A stretch of DNA of 64,000 nucleotides from CAVUEG01 sp963740525 (GTDB lineage Bacteria > Actinomycetota > Actinomycetes > Propionibacteriales > Nocardioidaceae), in NCBI GenBank assembly GCA_963740525.1, contig CAVUEG010000006.1:1-64000 (forward strand), given 5' to 3'. Positions 1-7,891 of the stretch are shown in pieces. Under the pieces are notes generated by a model, which made no database searches, was not told the DNA's origin, and was given only the letters and a program-made list of their open reading frames with translations. The translations under genes and the position numbers were made by a program. Each line of letters opens with the position of its first letter. Position 1 is the stretch's first letter.

Positions 1-45
1 AACTGGGCGGACAAGGCTTCAATGCGAGCAAGCACCGATGTCTGT

Positions 46-77
46 GCTGTCAGTGCGGGACTCCCCGCACTGACAGC
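46..77. terminator. Strong hairpin downstream of yoeB
   Basis: A perfect 14-bp stem (46-59 with 64-77, starting GCTGTCAGTGCGG) encloses a 4-nt loop. It lies 4 nt beyond the yoeB stop on the minus strand. No T-run follows on either side, so it may act as a transcription stop or an mRNA 3'-end stabiliser for the toxin-antitoxin transcript, possibly in both directions. Confidence 0.6.
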
Positions 78-81
78 GGGT

Positions 82-339
82 CTACTTGTAGTGGAATCGC
101 GCTTGGAGGATGACCAGGTCCTCGTCGTCGAAGAGGTACACCAGGCGATGCTCCTCGGTGATTCGGCGTGACCATGTCCCGGCAAGCACATGCTTGAGTG
201 GCTCAGGCTTGCCGATGCCTTCGGTCGGATCACGTAGAGCGTCATCGATCAACCGATTGATCCTCTTCAGGACTTGCCGGTCGGCTTGGAGCCAGTGCGT
301 GTAGTCGTCCCAGCCGTGCGGGGTGAACACCAGCCTCAC
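82..339 (-). CDS. yoeB: YoeB/Txe-family mRNA interferase toxin
   Basis: This 85-residue protein is the toxin of a type II toxin-antitoxin pair. YoeB is a ribosome-dependent endoribonuclease that cleaves mRNA in the A site. The family's catalytic residues sit at their classical positions: Glu46, Arg65, and His83-Tyr84 in the C-terminal RFHYK. The length matches E. coli YoeB (84 aa). The GTG start at 339 (reading V-R-L-V-F) overlaps the antitoxin stop as GTGA. This gives translational coupling and a start that agrees with the family; a longer open frame upstream is antisense or out-of-frame with yefM and is not needed. Toxicity and target are inferred from the family. Confidence 0.93.
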   Translation of the reverse strand: MRLVFTPHGWDDYTHWLQADRQVLKRINRLIDDALRDPTEGIGKPEPLKHVLAGTWSRRITEEHRLVYLFDDEDLVILQARFHYK

Positions 340-581
340 TCGGCGAGCTCGTGCTCGCTTCTGTCGCCAAGTTTCGCCTGCTGAAGGCTCTCCAGGAGTC
401 GCTTGGCGTTGGCCGGCACGCGGAGCAGGTACGCAGTCTCCTCGAGGGCGGCGTACTCGTCCGCGGACACCAGCACGGCGTCCCCACGACGAGAGGTGAT
501 CGCCACCGCGACCCGGTCGTTGTTCACCTTCTCGATCAACGGAAACAGGTTCTTTCGCGCCTCGCTCGCGGTGACAGACAT
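336..581 (-). CDS. yefM: YefM/Axe-family antitoxin
   Basis: This 81-residue Phd/YefM antitoxin starts MSVTASEARKN, the usual N-terminal DNA-binding fold. The motif ADEYAALEETAYLL is typical of the dimerisation core, and the acidic C-terminal tail is the part that normally wraps YoeB. In the family it both neutralises the toxin and represses the operon, with the complex acting as conditional co-repressor. The ATG at 581 is preceded by a good AGGAG-like site (GAAGGAG on the minus strand). It overlaps yoeB by 4 nt. It sits next to an att-like sequence at 928, so the module may be cargo of an element extending off the left edge (inference). Confidence 0.92.
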   Translation of the reverse strand: MSVTASEARKNLFPLIEKVNNDRVAVAITSRRGDAVLVSADEYAALEETAYLLRVPANAKRLLESLQQAKLGDRSEHELAE

Positions 582-601
582 TCCGCACTCCTTCAGATAG
601 T

Positions 602-619
602 GGTACAACATCACGGTAC
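602..619 (-). promoter_or_regulatory. Candidate YefM operator/promoter region
   Basis: Just upstream of yefM there are two GGTAC direct repeats (602-606 and 615-619), 13 bp apart, in an AT-richer patch. Known YefM operators contain short GTAC-centred motifs, so this is a plausible autoregulatory site. It was identified by eye only. Confidence 0.35.
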
Positions 620-857
620 TACTCTGGTCAAGAGGAGAGCGATCGGGCCCACCCGTCGACGACTGCTCCCGCAGGTCCTTCCTGATGCGCCGGAGAGTGC
701 GGACCTGGGGCGAGCCGCTCGTCGACCAGGTGGTTGGGGCTGGTGAACGCAGACGCAGCCGATCGCGCCTCCGTGACCCTGTCGCAGTGCGTGACGTCGG
801 GGCAGTCGGCCGAGGGCGAACCGGCGCTCCCCGGGCTTGCGTGCGGCCGCCGTCAGT

Positions 858-944
858 CCGCATCTAGTCCGCAAAAAGTCCGCAACTCGTCGAGAACAGC
901 ACTCAACAACGGTCATCACGATTCTGTGTTTCCGCAGGTCAGAG
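858..944 (+). repeat. att-like site A: GTCCGCA repeats plus GGTCAGA core
   Basis: Three GTCCGCA repeats (about 858-888) are followed about 40 nt later by GTTTCCGCAGGTCAGAG at 928-944. The same architecture, tandem GTCCGCA then GTTTC-GCAGGTCAGA, recurs at 12336-12426 (opposite strand) and at the integrase end at 20431-20467. It is read here as a remnant attachment site of an integrative element; the rest of 582-1147 holds nothing else recognisable. No integrase is visible next to this copy. Confidence 0.45.
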
Positions 945-1147
945 CCGGTATCGCCACATGACGGCCAGGACCGATTCAGGCGGGGACGCTTCCCGGCCGA
1001 CAGGTCAGCCCGTCCGCATCACCGGCTGACCCCGTCGACGCGCCCCGCCGGCGCGCCCCGCCGGCGTACAGGCACGGACCGACGGCGTACCGACACAGCA
1101 AAAACCACTGACGGTGACTCGACTCACAGTCCAACCTGTGTCATCCT

Positions 1148-1165
1148 TGCTGGACCGTTCCAGCA
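1148..1165. promoter_or_regulatory. Palindromic operator upstream of iol operon
   Basis: The sequence TGCTGGA-CCGT-TCCAGCA is a perfect 7-bp inverted repeat with a 4-bp centre. It ends 18 nt before the iolE start codon. The size and symmetry suit a LacI-family dimer, and a LacI-family regulator is encoded in the same operon at 7891, so autoregulated repression of iol genes is the natural reading (inference). Confidence 0.55.
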
Positions 1166-1183
1166 CAGCATCGGAGACATCCC

Positions 1184-2086
1184 GTGGCCTTCCTCGACCG
1201 CATCGCGTCCGCCCCCATCTCGTGGGGGATCTGTGAGGTCCCCGGCTGGGGGCACATGCTCCCCACCGAACGGGTGCTGACCGAGATGACCGACCTGGGG
1301 ATCTCCGCCACGGAGTACGGCGCCCCGGGGTTCCTGCCCACCGAGCCCGAGGACATCCGCGGGGTGCTCGACGGGCACGGCATGACCCTGCTCGGGGGGT
1401 TCATCCCGCTGGTGCTGCACGACCCCGCCCGTCGCCAGGAGGCGCTGACCCGCACCCGTGCTGTGGTCGACCTCTTCAGCCGCTCCGGCGCCTCGACCCT
1501 GGTGTCCTGCCCGGTGATGGACGACGACTGGTCCGTGCCCCGCCCCCTCGACCGCGACGAGCACGCGCACCTCGTGCGGATGCTCGCCGAGGTCGACGCC
1601 ATCTGCGCCGACGCGGGCCTGCGTCAGGTCCTGCACCCGCACGTGCAGACCGTCGTCGAGACCTCGGGCGACGTCGACCGGGTCCTCCAGGACTGCGACG
1701 TCTCCTGGTGCCTCGACACCGGCCACCTGGCCATCGGCGGCACCGACCCCGTGGAGTTCGCGCGCCAGGCCGCCGACCGGGTTGGCCACGTCCACCTCAA
1801 GGACGTACGGATGGACCTCGTGCCGGCCCTGATGGACCGCTCGACCTCGATCATGGAGGGCGTGCAGGCCGGCCTCTTCCCGCCGCTCGGTCAGGGTGAC
1901 CTCGCGCTGGCCGACGTCGTCCGCACCCTCGAGCAGGCGGGGTACGACGGCTGGTACGTCATCGAGCAGGACTCGGCCATCACCGGGGCTCTCCCGGACG
2001 AGGGCGAGGGCCCGGTCACCGGGGTCCGCGACTCGATGCGCTACCTCCGCGACGTCGTCGCGCCGCTGGTGGAGCAGGACGCATGA
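1184..2086 (+). CDS. iolE: Myo-inosose-2 dehydratase (IolE-like)
   Basis: This 300-residue TIM-barrel protein belongs to the sugar-phosphate isomerase/epimerase superfamily. In inositol breakdown IolE dehydrates 2-keto-myo-inositol (scyllo-inosose) to the diketone that IolD cleaves. The family signature APISWGICEVPGWG lies at residues 9-22. Metal-binding positions are suggested by HPHVQTVVE, LDTGHL and GHVHLKDV in the C-terminal half. The GTG start has GGAGA 8 nt upstream and directly follows a palindromic operator. It is the first gene of the iol operon and overlaps iolC by 4 nt (ATGA). Confidence 0.9.
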   Translation: MAFLDRIASAPISWGICEVPGWGHMLPTERVLTEMTDLGISATEYGAPGFLPTEPEDIRGVLDGHGMTLLGGFIPLVLHDPARRQEALTRTRAVVDLFSRSGASTLVSCPVMDDDWSVPRPLDRDEHAHLVRMLAEVDAICADAGLRQVLHPHVQTVVETSGDVDRVLQDCDVSWCLDTGHLAIGGTDPVEFARQAADRVGHVHLKDVRMDLVPALMDRSTSIMEGVQAGLFPPLGQGDLALADVVRTLEQAGYDGWYVIEQDSAITGALPDEGEGPVTGVRDSMRYLRDVVAPLVEQDA

Positions 2087-3063
2087 CGGACGGGACGCTC
2101 GACCTGCTCGCGCTCGGACGGATCAGCGTCGACCTCTACGCGCAGGAGCCGGGCGCGACCTTCCTGGACCCGCAGACGTTCGTGAAGTCGATCGGCGGGA
2201 GCCCGAGCAACGTCGCCGTCGCCGCCGCTCGCCTCGGGCTGCGGTCGGCCGTGGTCACCGCGGTCGGCGCCGACCCCCTCGGCGAGTACACCGTCGCGAA
2301 GCTCGCCGCGCTCGGGGTGCAGACGCAGTACGTCGCCGTCCGGGAGGGCGGGCGCACGCCCGTCGTCCTCGTCTCGCTCGAGGACCCGGCCGAGCCGACG
2401 ATCACGTTCCTGCGGGAGCCGGACGCTCCGGACACCACGATCGACGCGCACGCGGTCGACGAGGACACGGTCGCCACCTGTGGGGTCCTCTGGACCAGCG
2501 GAGCCACCCTCGCGTCCGGTACGACGGCCCGCACGGCGATGCGGTGGCTCGAGCTGCGCGCCCGTCGCCCCCACACGGTCCTGGACCTCGACCTCCGCCC
2601 GAGCCTGTGGGCCGACCCCGCCGAGGCCACCGCCGCCGCCGTGCGCGCGATCGAGCTCTCCAGCGTCGTGATCGGCAACCGCAGCGAGTGCGCGATGGCG
2701 CTCGGGGTCTCCGAGCCGCACGCCGCGGCCGACGCCCTGCTCTCGCGCGGGGTGACGACGGCCGTGGTGAAGATGGGCGCCGACGGCGTCCTGCTGGCCA
2801 CCCCCGAGGAGCGGGTCGTCATCGACCCGGTCACCGTGACCGCGCGGTGCGGGTCCGGGGCCGGCGACGCCTTCGGCGGCGCCCTGGCGGCCGGCCTGGT
2901 CAACGGATGGTCACTGGAGCGGACCGGTCGGCTCGCGAACGCCTCGGGCGCGCTGGTCACCTCCCGCCTGACGTGTGCCGACGCCATGCCCGGGCTGGCC
3001 GAGCTGGAGACCTTCCTGGCCGGGGCCGAGCGCTCGTCGACGGTGGTGACCAGCGGTGGCTGA
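2083..3063 (+). CDS. iolC: 5-dehydro-2-deoxygluconokinase (PfkB family)
   Basis: This 326-residue ribokinase-fold sugar kinase phosphorylates 2-deoxy-5-keto-D-gluconate in the inositol pathway. The N-terminal GGSPSNVA motif (about residues 38-45) and the C-terminal GSGAGDAFGG motif are the two PfkB signatures; the catalytic Asp is near residue 262. The start ATG overlaps the iolE stop. It is followed by the aldolase-like gene with an 8-nt overlap. Placement between iolE and iolB supports IolC over another PfkB sugar kinase. Confidence 0.9.
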   Translation: MTDGTLDLLALGRISVDLYAQEPGATFLDPQTFVKSIGGSPSNVAVAAARLGLRSAVVTAVGADPLGEYTVAKLAALGVQTQYVAVREGGRTPVVLVSLEDPAEPTITFLREPDAPDTTIDAHAVDEDTVATCGVLWTSGATLASGTTARTAMRWLELRARRPHTVLDLDLRPSLWADPAEATAAAVRAIELSSVVIGNRSECAMALGVSEPHAAADALLSRGVTTAVVKMGADGVLLATPEERVVIDPVTVTARCGSGAGDAFGGALAAGLVNGWSLERTGRLANASGALVTSRLTCADAMPGLAELETFLAGAERSSTVVTSGG

Positions 3064-3991
3064 CCACGACGGCGCCGTGAGCGACAACGACTACCGAGCC
3101 CTCATCGAGGCCAGGGTGCGTGAGCCCCGTCGGCTCCCGCAGGCCCTCAAGCACCGGCGTCGGCGGTCGCTGGTGGGCGCGGACGGCCGGATGCTGCTGC
3201 TCGCCGCCGACCACACCTCACGCGGCAAGCTGGCCATCGGCTCCGACCCGATGGTCGCCGCGGACCGCCGCTCCCTGCTGGACCGGATCGTCACCGGGCT
3301 CGAGGACCCCCGGGTCGACGGCGTGCTCGCCAGTGCCGACGTCCTCGAGGAGCTCGCGCTCCTCGGCGCGCTGGACGGTCGGCTCGCCGTGGGGACGATG
3401 AACCGCGGCGGTGTCGCCGGGGCATCGTGGGAGCTCGACGACCGGCTCACCGCGTACGACGCCGAGCACGTCGTGTCCCTCGGGCTCGACGGCGGGAAGA
3501 CCCTGCTGAGGATCGAGCCCACCGACCCGGGGGTGCCGCGCACCCTCGAGACGGTCGCCCGCCTCACCACCGCCCTGGCCGACGCCGGGGTCATGTCCCT
3601 CATCGAGCCGCTCCCCTACCGCACCCGCCCGGACGGCGGCCTCGAGCTCGACCCGTCGGAGGACGCCCTGGTCCGGATGGTCGCCATCGCCAGCGGGCTC
3701 GGGTCGTCGTCGGCGTACACCTGGCTCAAGGTCCCCGCCTCCGCCGACCCTGCGCGCGTCGCCGGGGCCACCACGTGCCCGGTGCTGCTGCTCGGCGGTG
3801 ACGTCGGCCGAGACCACGAGCAGGTCTTCGACGCGTGGCAGCGCGCCCTGGAGGTCCCGAACATCCGGGGCCTGGTGCCCGGTCGTGCCCTGCTCTACCC
3901 CGAGATGCTCAGCGTGCGCGACGCCGTCGACCGCGCCGGCACCCTCGTCCACCCCGCAGCCACCCCGCCCTTCCTGGAGGACCGTTCATGA
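3056..3991 (+). CDS. Cgl0158-type (beta/alpha)8 aldolase of inositol cluster
   Basis: This 311-residue protein resembles the DeoC/FbaB-like barrel called Cgl0158 in corynebacterial inositol clusters. LLAADHTSRG near residue 48 resembles the start of class I aldolase barrels. WLKVPAS near residue 223 supplies the Lys expected for Schiff-base chemistry, and LLGGDVG closes the phosphate-binding side. It probably does the IolJ job of splitting 2-deoxy-5-keto-gluconate-6-phosphate into dihydroxyacetone phosphate and malonic semialdehyde. That role is inferred from position between iolC and iolB, since no classical class II IolJ is present. The GTG at 3056 overlaps iolC; a second GTG at 3077 is possible. 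Confidence 0.78.
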   Translation: MADHDGAVSDNDYRALIEARVREPRRLPQALKHRRRRSLVGADGRMLLLAADHTSRGKLAIGSDPMVAADRRSLLDRIVTGLEDPRVDGVLASADVLEELALLGALDGRLAVGTMNRGGVAGASWELDDRLTAYDAEHVVSLGLDGGKTLLRIEPTDPGVPRTLETVARLTTALADAGVMSLIEPLPYRTRPDGGLELDPSEDALVRMVAIASGLGSSSAYTWLKVPASADPARVAGATTCPVLLLGGDVGRDHEQVFDAWQRALEVPNIRGLVPGRALLYPEMLSVRDAVDRAGTLVHPAATPPFLEDRS

Positions 3992-4875
3992 GCAACCACC
4001 ACCGCGCCGGCGCCCTGTCGACCGCCGACACCCTGGTCACCGTGACCCCCGAGCAGGCCGGCTGGGCCTACAGCGGGCTCGAGGTCTTCGATCTCGCCGC
4101 GGGGCCCGCCACCCGGGTGCTCGACGGCCTCGAGGGGGTCCTCGTGCCCCTGTCCGCCACCGACCTGCAGGTCACGGTCGACGGCGACACCCACACCCTG
4201 CGCGGACGCGTCGGCGTCTTCGACGCCGTCTCGGACTGGATGTACCTGCCCGTCGGGTCGTCCGTCGAGATCGTGGCTGCCGCAGGAGAGGTCGCGCTGT
4301 GCACCGCCAGGGCGACCGAGCGGTTCCCCGCGTGCGTGACCGCGGCCGAGGACGTGCCGGTGGAGGTCCGCGGCGGGGGCCGCGCCTCCCGCCAGGTCAC
4401 GAACATCGCGACACCCGACTCGTTCACCGGCGCCGACCGGATCAACGTCTGCGAGGTGATCACCCCGGGCGGCAACGTCTCGTCGTGGCCGCCGCACCGC
4501 CACGACGGCATCGGCGACTGCGAGCCGTCGAACGAGGAGATCTACTACTTCCGGATGGGTCGCCTCGACGCGTCGCACGGCCACCCCCACGGGCAGGGCC
4601 TGTTCCGCGTCTACACCGTCGACGGCTCCGCGGACGAGACGGTGACGGTCCTCGACGGCGACGTCCACCTCGTCGCCCAGGGCTTCCACGGGCCCTCGAC
4701 CGCCCAGCCGGAGTACCCGATGTACTTCCTCAACGTGCTCGCCGGTCCGGCCGACGAGCGCACCATGGCCTTCTGCGACGACCCGGACCACCACTGGATC
4801 CGCGAGGCGTGGGCCGACCAGGGCCAGGACGACCGGCTCCCGATGACCTCGGCCTCGGGGCGGGTGACCCGATGA
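3988..4875 (+). CDS. iolB: 5-deoxy-glucuronate isomerase
   Basis: This 295-residue bicupin enzyme converts 5-deoxy-D-glucuronate to 2-deoxy-5-keto-D-gluconate. Visible signatures are VCEVITPGGNVSSWPPHRHD (metal-binding His pair in the second cupin), EEIYYFRM, and GHPHGQGLFRVY. The ATG at 3988 has a GGAGG 7 nt upstream and overlaps the previous gene by 4 nt; a longer open frame upstream is a frame-shadow of the aldolase. The stop overlaps the next start (ATGA at 4872). Length fits the family. Confidence 0.92.
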   Translation: MSNHHRAGALSTADTLVTVTPEQAGWAYSGLEVFDLAAGPATRVLDGLEGVLVPLSATDLQVTVDGDTHTLRGRVGVFDAVSDWMYLPVGSSVEIVAAAGEVALCTARATERFPACVTAAEDVPVEVRGGGRASRQVTNIATPDSFTGADRINVCEVITPGGNVSSWPPHRHDGIGDCEPSNEEIYYFRMGRLDASHGHPHGQGLFRVYTVDGSADETVTVLDGDVHLVAQGFHGPSTAQPEYPMYFLNVLAGPADERTMAFCDDPDHHWIREAWADQGQDDRLPMTSASGRVTR

Positions 4876-6050
4876 AGCAGCGTCTCGGCATCGCCGTCCT
4901 CGGCCTCGGCTGGATGGGCCAGGCCCACTCGCGCTCGGCTCGACGCATCCCCAGCCACTTCCCGCAGCGCTCCTTCGACCCCCACCTCGTCGTGTGCGCC
5001 GACCCGGTGGCCGAGCGCCGCCGGCAGGCCGTCGAGGACTTCGGGTTCGAGCGGGCCGTGGAGGACTGGCAGGAGGCCGTCACCGCGCCCGACGTGGACG
5101 CCGTGTGGGTCACCGCCCCCAACATGCTGCACCTGCCGATGATCGAGGCCGCGGCAGCCGCCGGGAAGGCGATCTTCAGCGAGAAGCCGATCGGCGGGAA
5201 GCCCGAGCACGCCGTGGCCGCCCTCGGCCACGCGCAGGCCGCCGGCGTCGCCACCGGGGTGGGCTACTGCTACGTCTGGTCACCGCTGGTCCTGCACGCC
5301 CGCGAGCTCATCGCGAGCGGCGCCCTCGGCGAGATCACCCACTACCGCGGCCGGTTCCTGTCGATGTACGGCAGCGACCCCCTGGGCCTGCTCACCTGGC
5401 GCTTCTTCCTCGACCAGGCGGGCTACGGCGTGACGAGCGACATCCTCAGCCACTCGGTGGCCATGGCGCAGTTCCTCGTCGGGCCGATCTCCGAGGTCGT
5501 CGGCATGGCCAACACCACGATCCCGCGCCGGCCCCTCCCCACGGGAGCGGCCAGCCACTACGGCGTCGGAAGCCCGCAGGACCCGACGGGAGAGGTCGAG
5601 AACGAGGACTTCGCCTCGATGCTCTGCCGTTTCGAGGCCGGGGCCACCGGGACCTTCGAGGCCAGCCGCACCGTCGTCGGCCCGGAGAGCCAGAACGCCT
5701 TCGAGATCTACGGCACGAAGGGCTCGCTGATCTGGAACCACGAGCGGATCAACGAGCTGCAGTACTACGCGGTCACCGACTCGCCCAGCTCCGGCTACAC
5801 GACGATCTTCGGCGGAGAGCGGTTCCCCTTCCACGGCGCCTTCGTGCCCGGGCAGGCCAACAGCATCGGCTTCGAGGACCTCATCACCATCCAGGACTTC
5901 GCCTTCCTCGAGGCGCTCGCCACCGGTGAGCGGTTCACGCCGGGCTTCTCCGAGGCCGTCGACGTCGTCAGCGTGCAACAAGCCCTCATCGACTCGTGGG
6001 AGTCGCGGGGATGGCAGACCGTGCAGGACCTGAAGGAGACCGACCGATGA
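4872..6050 (+). CDS. Gfo/Idh/MocA oxidoreductase, probable inositol 2-dehydrogenase
   Basis: This 392-residue NAD(P)-dependent oxidoreductase has an N-terminal Rossmann motif GLGWMG (residues 11-16), an EKPIGGK catalytic-lysine motif near residue 104, and a C-terminal Gfo/Idh sheet domain ending at the stop. Within an inositol operon the likely reaction is oxidation of myo-, scyllo- or another inositol isomer to the inosose used by IolE. It is longer than classical IolG (about 340 aa), so the substrate may be an inositol stereoisomer or methylated inositol. The start overlaps the iolB stop and its stop overlaps the iolD start, showing tight translational coupling. Confidence 0.85.
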   Translation: MKQRLGIAVLGLGWMGQAHSRSARRIPSHFPQRSFDPHLVVCADPVAERRRQAVEDFGFERAVEDWQEAVTAPDVDAVWVTAPNMLHLPMIEAAAAAGKAIFSEKPIGGKPEHAVAALGHAQAAGVATGVGYCYVWSPLVLHARELIASGALGEITHYRGRFLSMYGSDPLGLLTWRFFLDQAGYGVTSDILSHSVAMAQFLVGPISEVVGMANTTIPRRPLPTGAASHYGVGSPQDPTGEVENEDFASMLCRFEAGATGTFEASRTVVGPESQNAFEIYGTKGSLIWNHERINELQYYAVTDSPSSGYTTIFGGERFPFHGAFVPGQANSIGFEDLITIQDFAFLEALATGERFTPGFSEAVDVVSVQQALIDSWESRGWQTVQDLKETDR

Positions 6051-7891
6051 GCACCGTGAGGATCACCACCGCAGAGGCGCTCGTGCGCTACCTGATCGCC
6101 CAGCGCACGGAGGTCGACGGCCGGGAGGTCCCGCTCTATCCGGGCGTCTTCGCGATCTTCGGCCACGGCAACGTCACGAGCCTGGGCCACGCCCTCGAGC
6201 AGCACCGCGACGAGATCCCGGTCTGGCGCGGTCAGACCGAGGAGGGCATGGGCCTGGCGGCGGTCGCGTTCGGCAAGGCCACCCGGCGGCAGCAGGTGAT
6301 GGTCGCGACGAGCTCGATCGGCCCGGGCGCGACGAACATGGTCACCGCCGCCGGCGTCGCCATGTCCAACCGCATCCCCGCCCTGTTCATCTCGGGTGAC
6401 GCCTTCACCTCGCGACTGCCCGACCCCGTCCTGCAGCAGGTCGAGCACTTCGGCGACCCGAGCACGACCGTCAACGACAGCTTCCGCCCCGTCGTGCGCT
6501 ACTGGGACCGGATCACCCACCCCGCCCAGCTGCTCAGCTCGCTCCCCCAGGTGACCCGCACCCTGCTGGACCCCGCCGACTGCGGCCCGGCCTTCCTCGG
6601 GCTGCCCCAGGACGTCGCCGCGACCGCGTACGACTACCCGGCGAGCTTCTTCGAGCCGGTCGTGCACCGGGTCCCGCGGCCGCGGGCAGACCGCGCCGAG
6701 CTCGAGCAGGCTGCGGCCGCGCTGCGCGCCGCCGAGCGTCCCGTGCTCATCGCTGGCGGCGGCGTGCACTACTCCCTCGCTGAGGCGGAGCTGGCTGACT
6801 TCGCCCTTCGACACGGCATCCCGGTCGTGGAGACGGTGGCCGGCAAGTCCTCGCTCGTGGCCGACCACCCGAGGTACAGCGGGCCGGTCGGGGTCACGGG
6901 CGCGGACGAGCCGAACGAGGCGTGCCGAGACGCCGACCTGGTGCTCGCCGTGGGCACCCGCCTCAACGACTTCGTGACCGGGTCGTGGACCCTCTTCGAC
7001 ACTGCCGCCCGCATCGTGGCACTGAACGCTGCGCGCTTCGACGCAACGAAGCACCTCGCGATTCCTGTGGTCGGGGACGCGCGCGAGAGTCTGGTCGAGC
7101 TGTCCGCGCTGCTCGGCGACTGGTCGGCCCCACAGGAGTGGATCGACCGCGGGACCGAGCTGCGTCGGCGACTGGAGGACTTCATCGCGGGCCGGGTGGC
7201 CGACGACGGTCAGCTGCCCCTGAGCTATGCGCAGGTCATCGGGACCCTGCACCGCACGGCGACGAGCGACGACTACGTGATGACCGCTGCCGGCGGGCTG
7301 CCGGGCGAGCTCAACATCAACTGGCTGAGCAAGTCCGTGGCGAGCTTCGACTGCGAGTACGGCTTCTCCTGCATGGGCTACGAGACGTCCGGAGCATGGG
7401 GCGCGGCCTTCGCCCGCACCGAGGGCGAGGTTCTGTGCCTCGTCGGTGACGGGTCCTACCTCATGCTGAACAGCGAGATCTACTCCTCGGTCCTCTCCGG
7501 GAAGAAGTTCATCCTCGTCGTGTGCGACAACGCCGGGTTCGCGGTCATCGAGCGGCTCCAGAGGAACCAGGGCGGCGCCTCGTACAACAACATGCTGCGC
7601 GACGCACGCGGGCCGCACAGCGACGTACGGGTCGACTTCGTGGCGCACGCAGCGTCGCTGGGCGCGTACGCCACGCGTGCTTCCTCCATCACCGAGCTCG
7701 AGGCCGCCCTCGAGCAGGCCCGCACCCACGACCGGACGAGCGTCATCGTGGTCGACGTGCGTGAGTCCGACTGGACGGAGGGCAGCCTCTTCTGGCAGGT
7801 CGGGGTGCCCGAGGTCAGTGAGCTCGACACGGTGCGGGAGGCCAGGGCGGTCCACGAGGCGGGAATGGCGTCACAGCGCCGTGGCGTCTGA
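6047..7891 (+). CDS. iolD: 3D-(3,5/4)-trihydroxycyclohexane-1,2-dione acylhydrolase
   Basis: This 614-residue thiamine-diphosphate enzyme opens the inositol-derived ring to 5-deoxy-glucuronate. The N-terminal pyrimidine-binding domain carries the conserved Glu of QTEEGMG (about residue 66). A central TPP_enzyme_M-like domain contains GGGVHYS and GVTGADEPNE. The C-terminal domain has the cofactor motif VGDGSYLMLNSEI starting near residue 466. IFGHGNVTSLGHAL near the N-terminus is characteristic of IolD. The start ATG overlaps the dehydrogenase stop by 4 nt; the last base of its stop is the first base of the LacI start. Confidence 0.93.
   Translation: MSTVRITTAEALVRYLIAQRTEVDGREVPLYPGVFAIFGHGNVTSLGHALEQHRDEIPVWRGQTEEGMGLAAVAFGKATRRQQVMVATSSIGPGATNMVTAAGVAMSNRIPALFISGDAFTSRLPDPVLQQVEHFGDPSTTVNDSFRPVVRYWDRITHPAQLLSSLPQVTRTLLDPADCGPAFLGLPQDVAATAYDYPASFFEPVVHRVPRPRADRAELEQAAAALRAAERPVLIAGGGVHYSLAEAELADFALRHGIPVVETVAGKSSLVADHPRYSGPVGVTGADEPNEACRDADLVLAVGTRLNDFVTGSWTLFDTAARIVALNAARFDATKHLAIPVVGDARESLVELSALLGDWSAPQEWIDRGTELRRRLEDFIAGRVADDGQLPLSYAQVIGTLHRTATSDDYVMTAAGGLPGELNINWLSKSVASFDCEYGFSCMGYETSGAWGAAFARTEGEVLCLVGDGSYLMLNSEIYSSVLSGKKFILVVCDNAGFAVIERLQRNQGGASYNNMLRDARGPHSDVRVDFVAHAASLGAYATRASSITELEAALEQARTHDRTSVIVVDVRESDWTEGSLFWQVGVPEVSELDTVREARAVHEAGMASQRRGV

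Noticed and set aside
966..1080. GC-rich direct repeat (CGCCCCGCCGGCG) upstream of iolE
   Set aside because: Two short copies in a low-complexity GC patch; no further support for a function.
5795..7855. Long minus-strand open frame opposite iolD
   Set aside because: The same GC-shadow pattern; IolD signatures on the plus strand are unambiguous.
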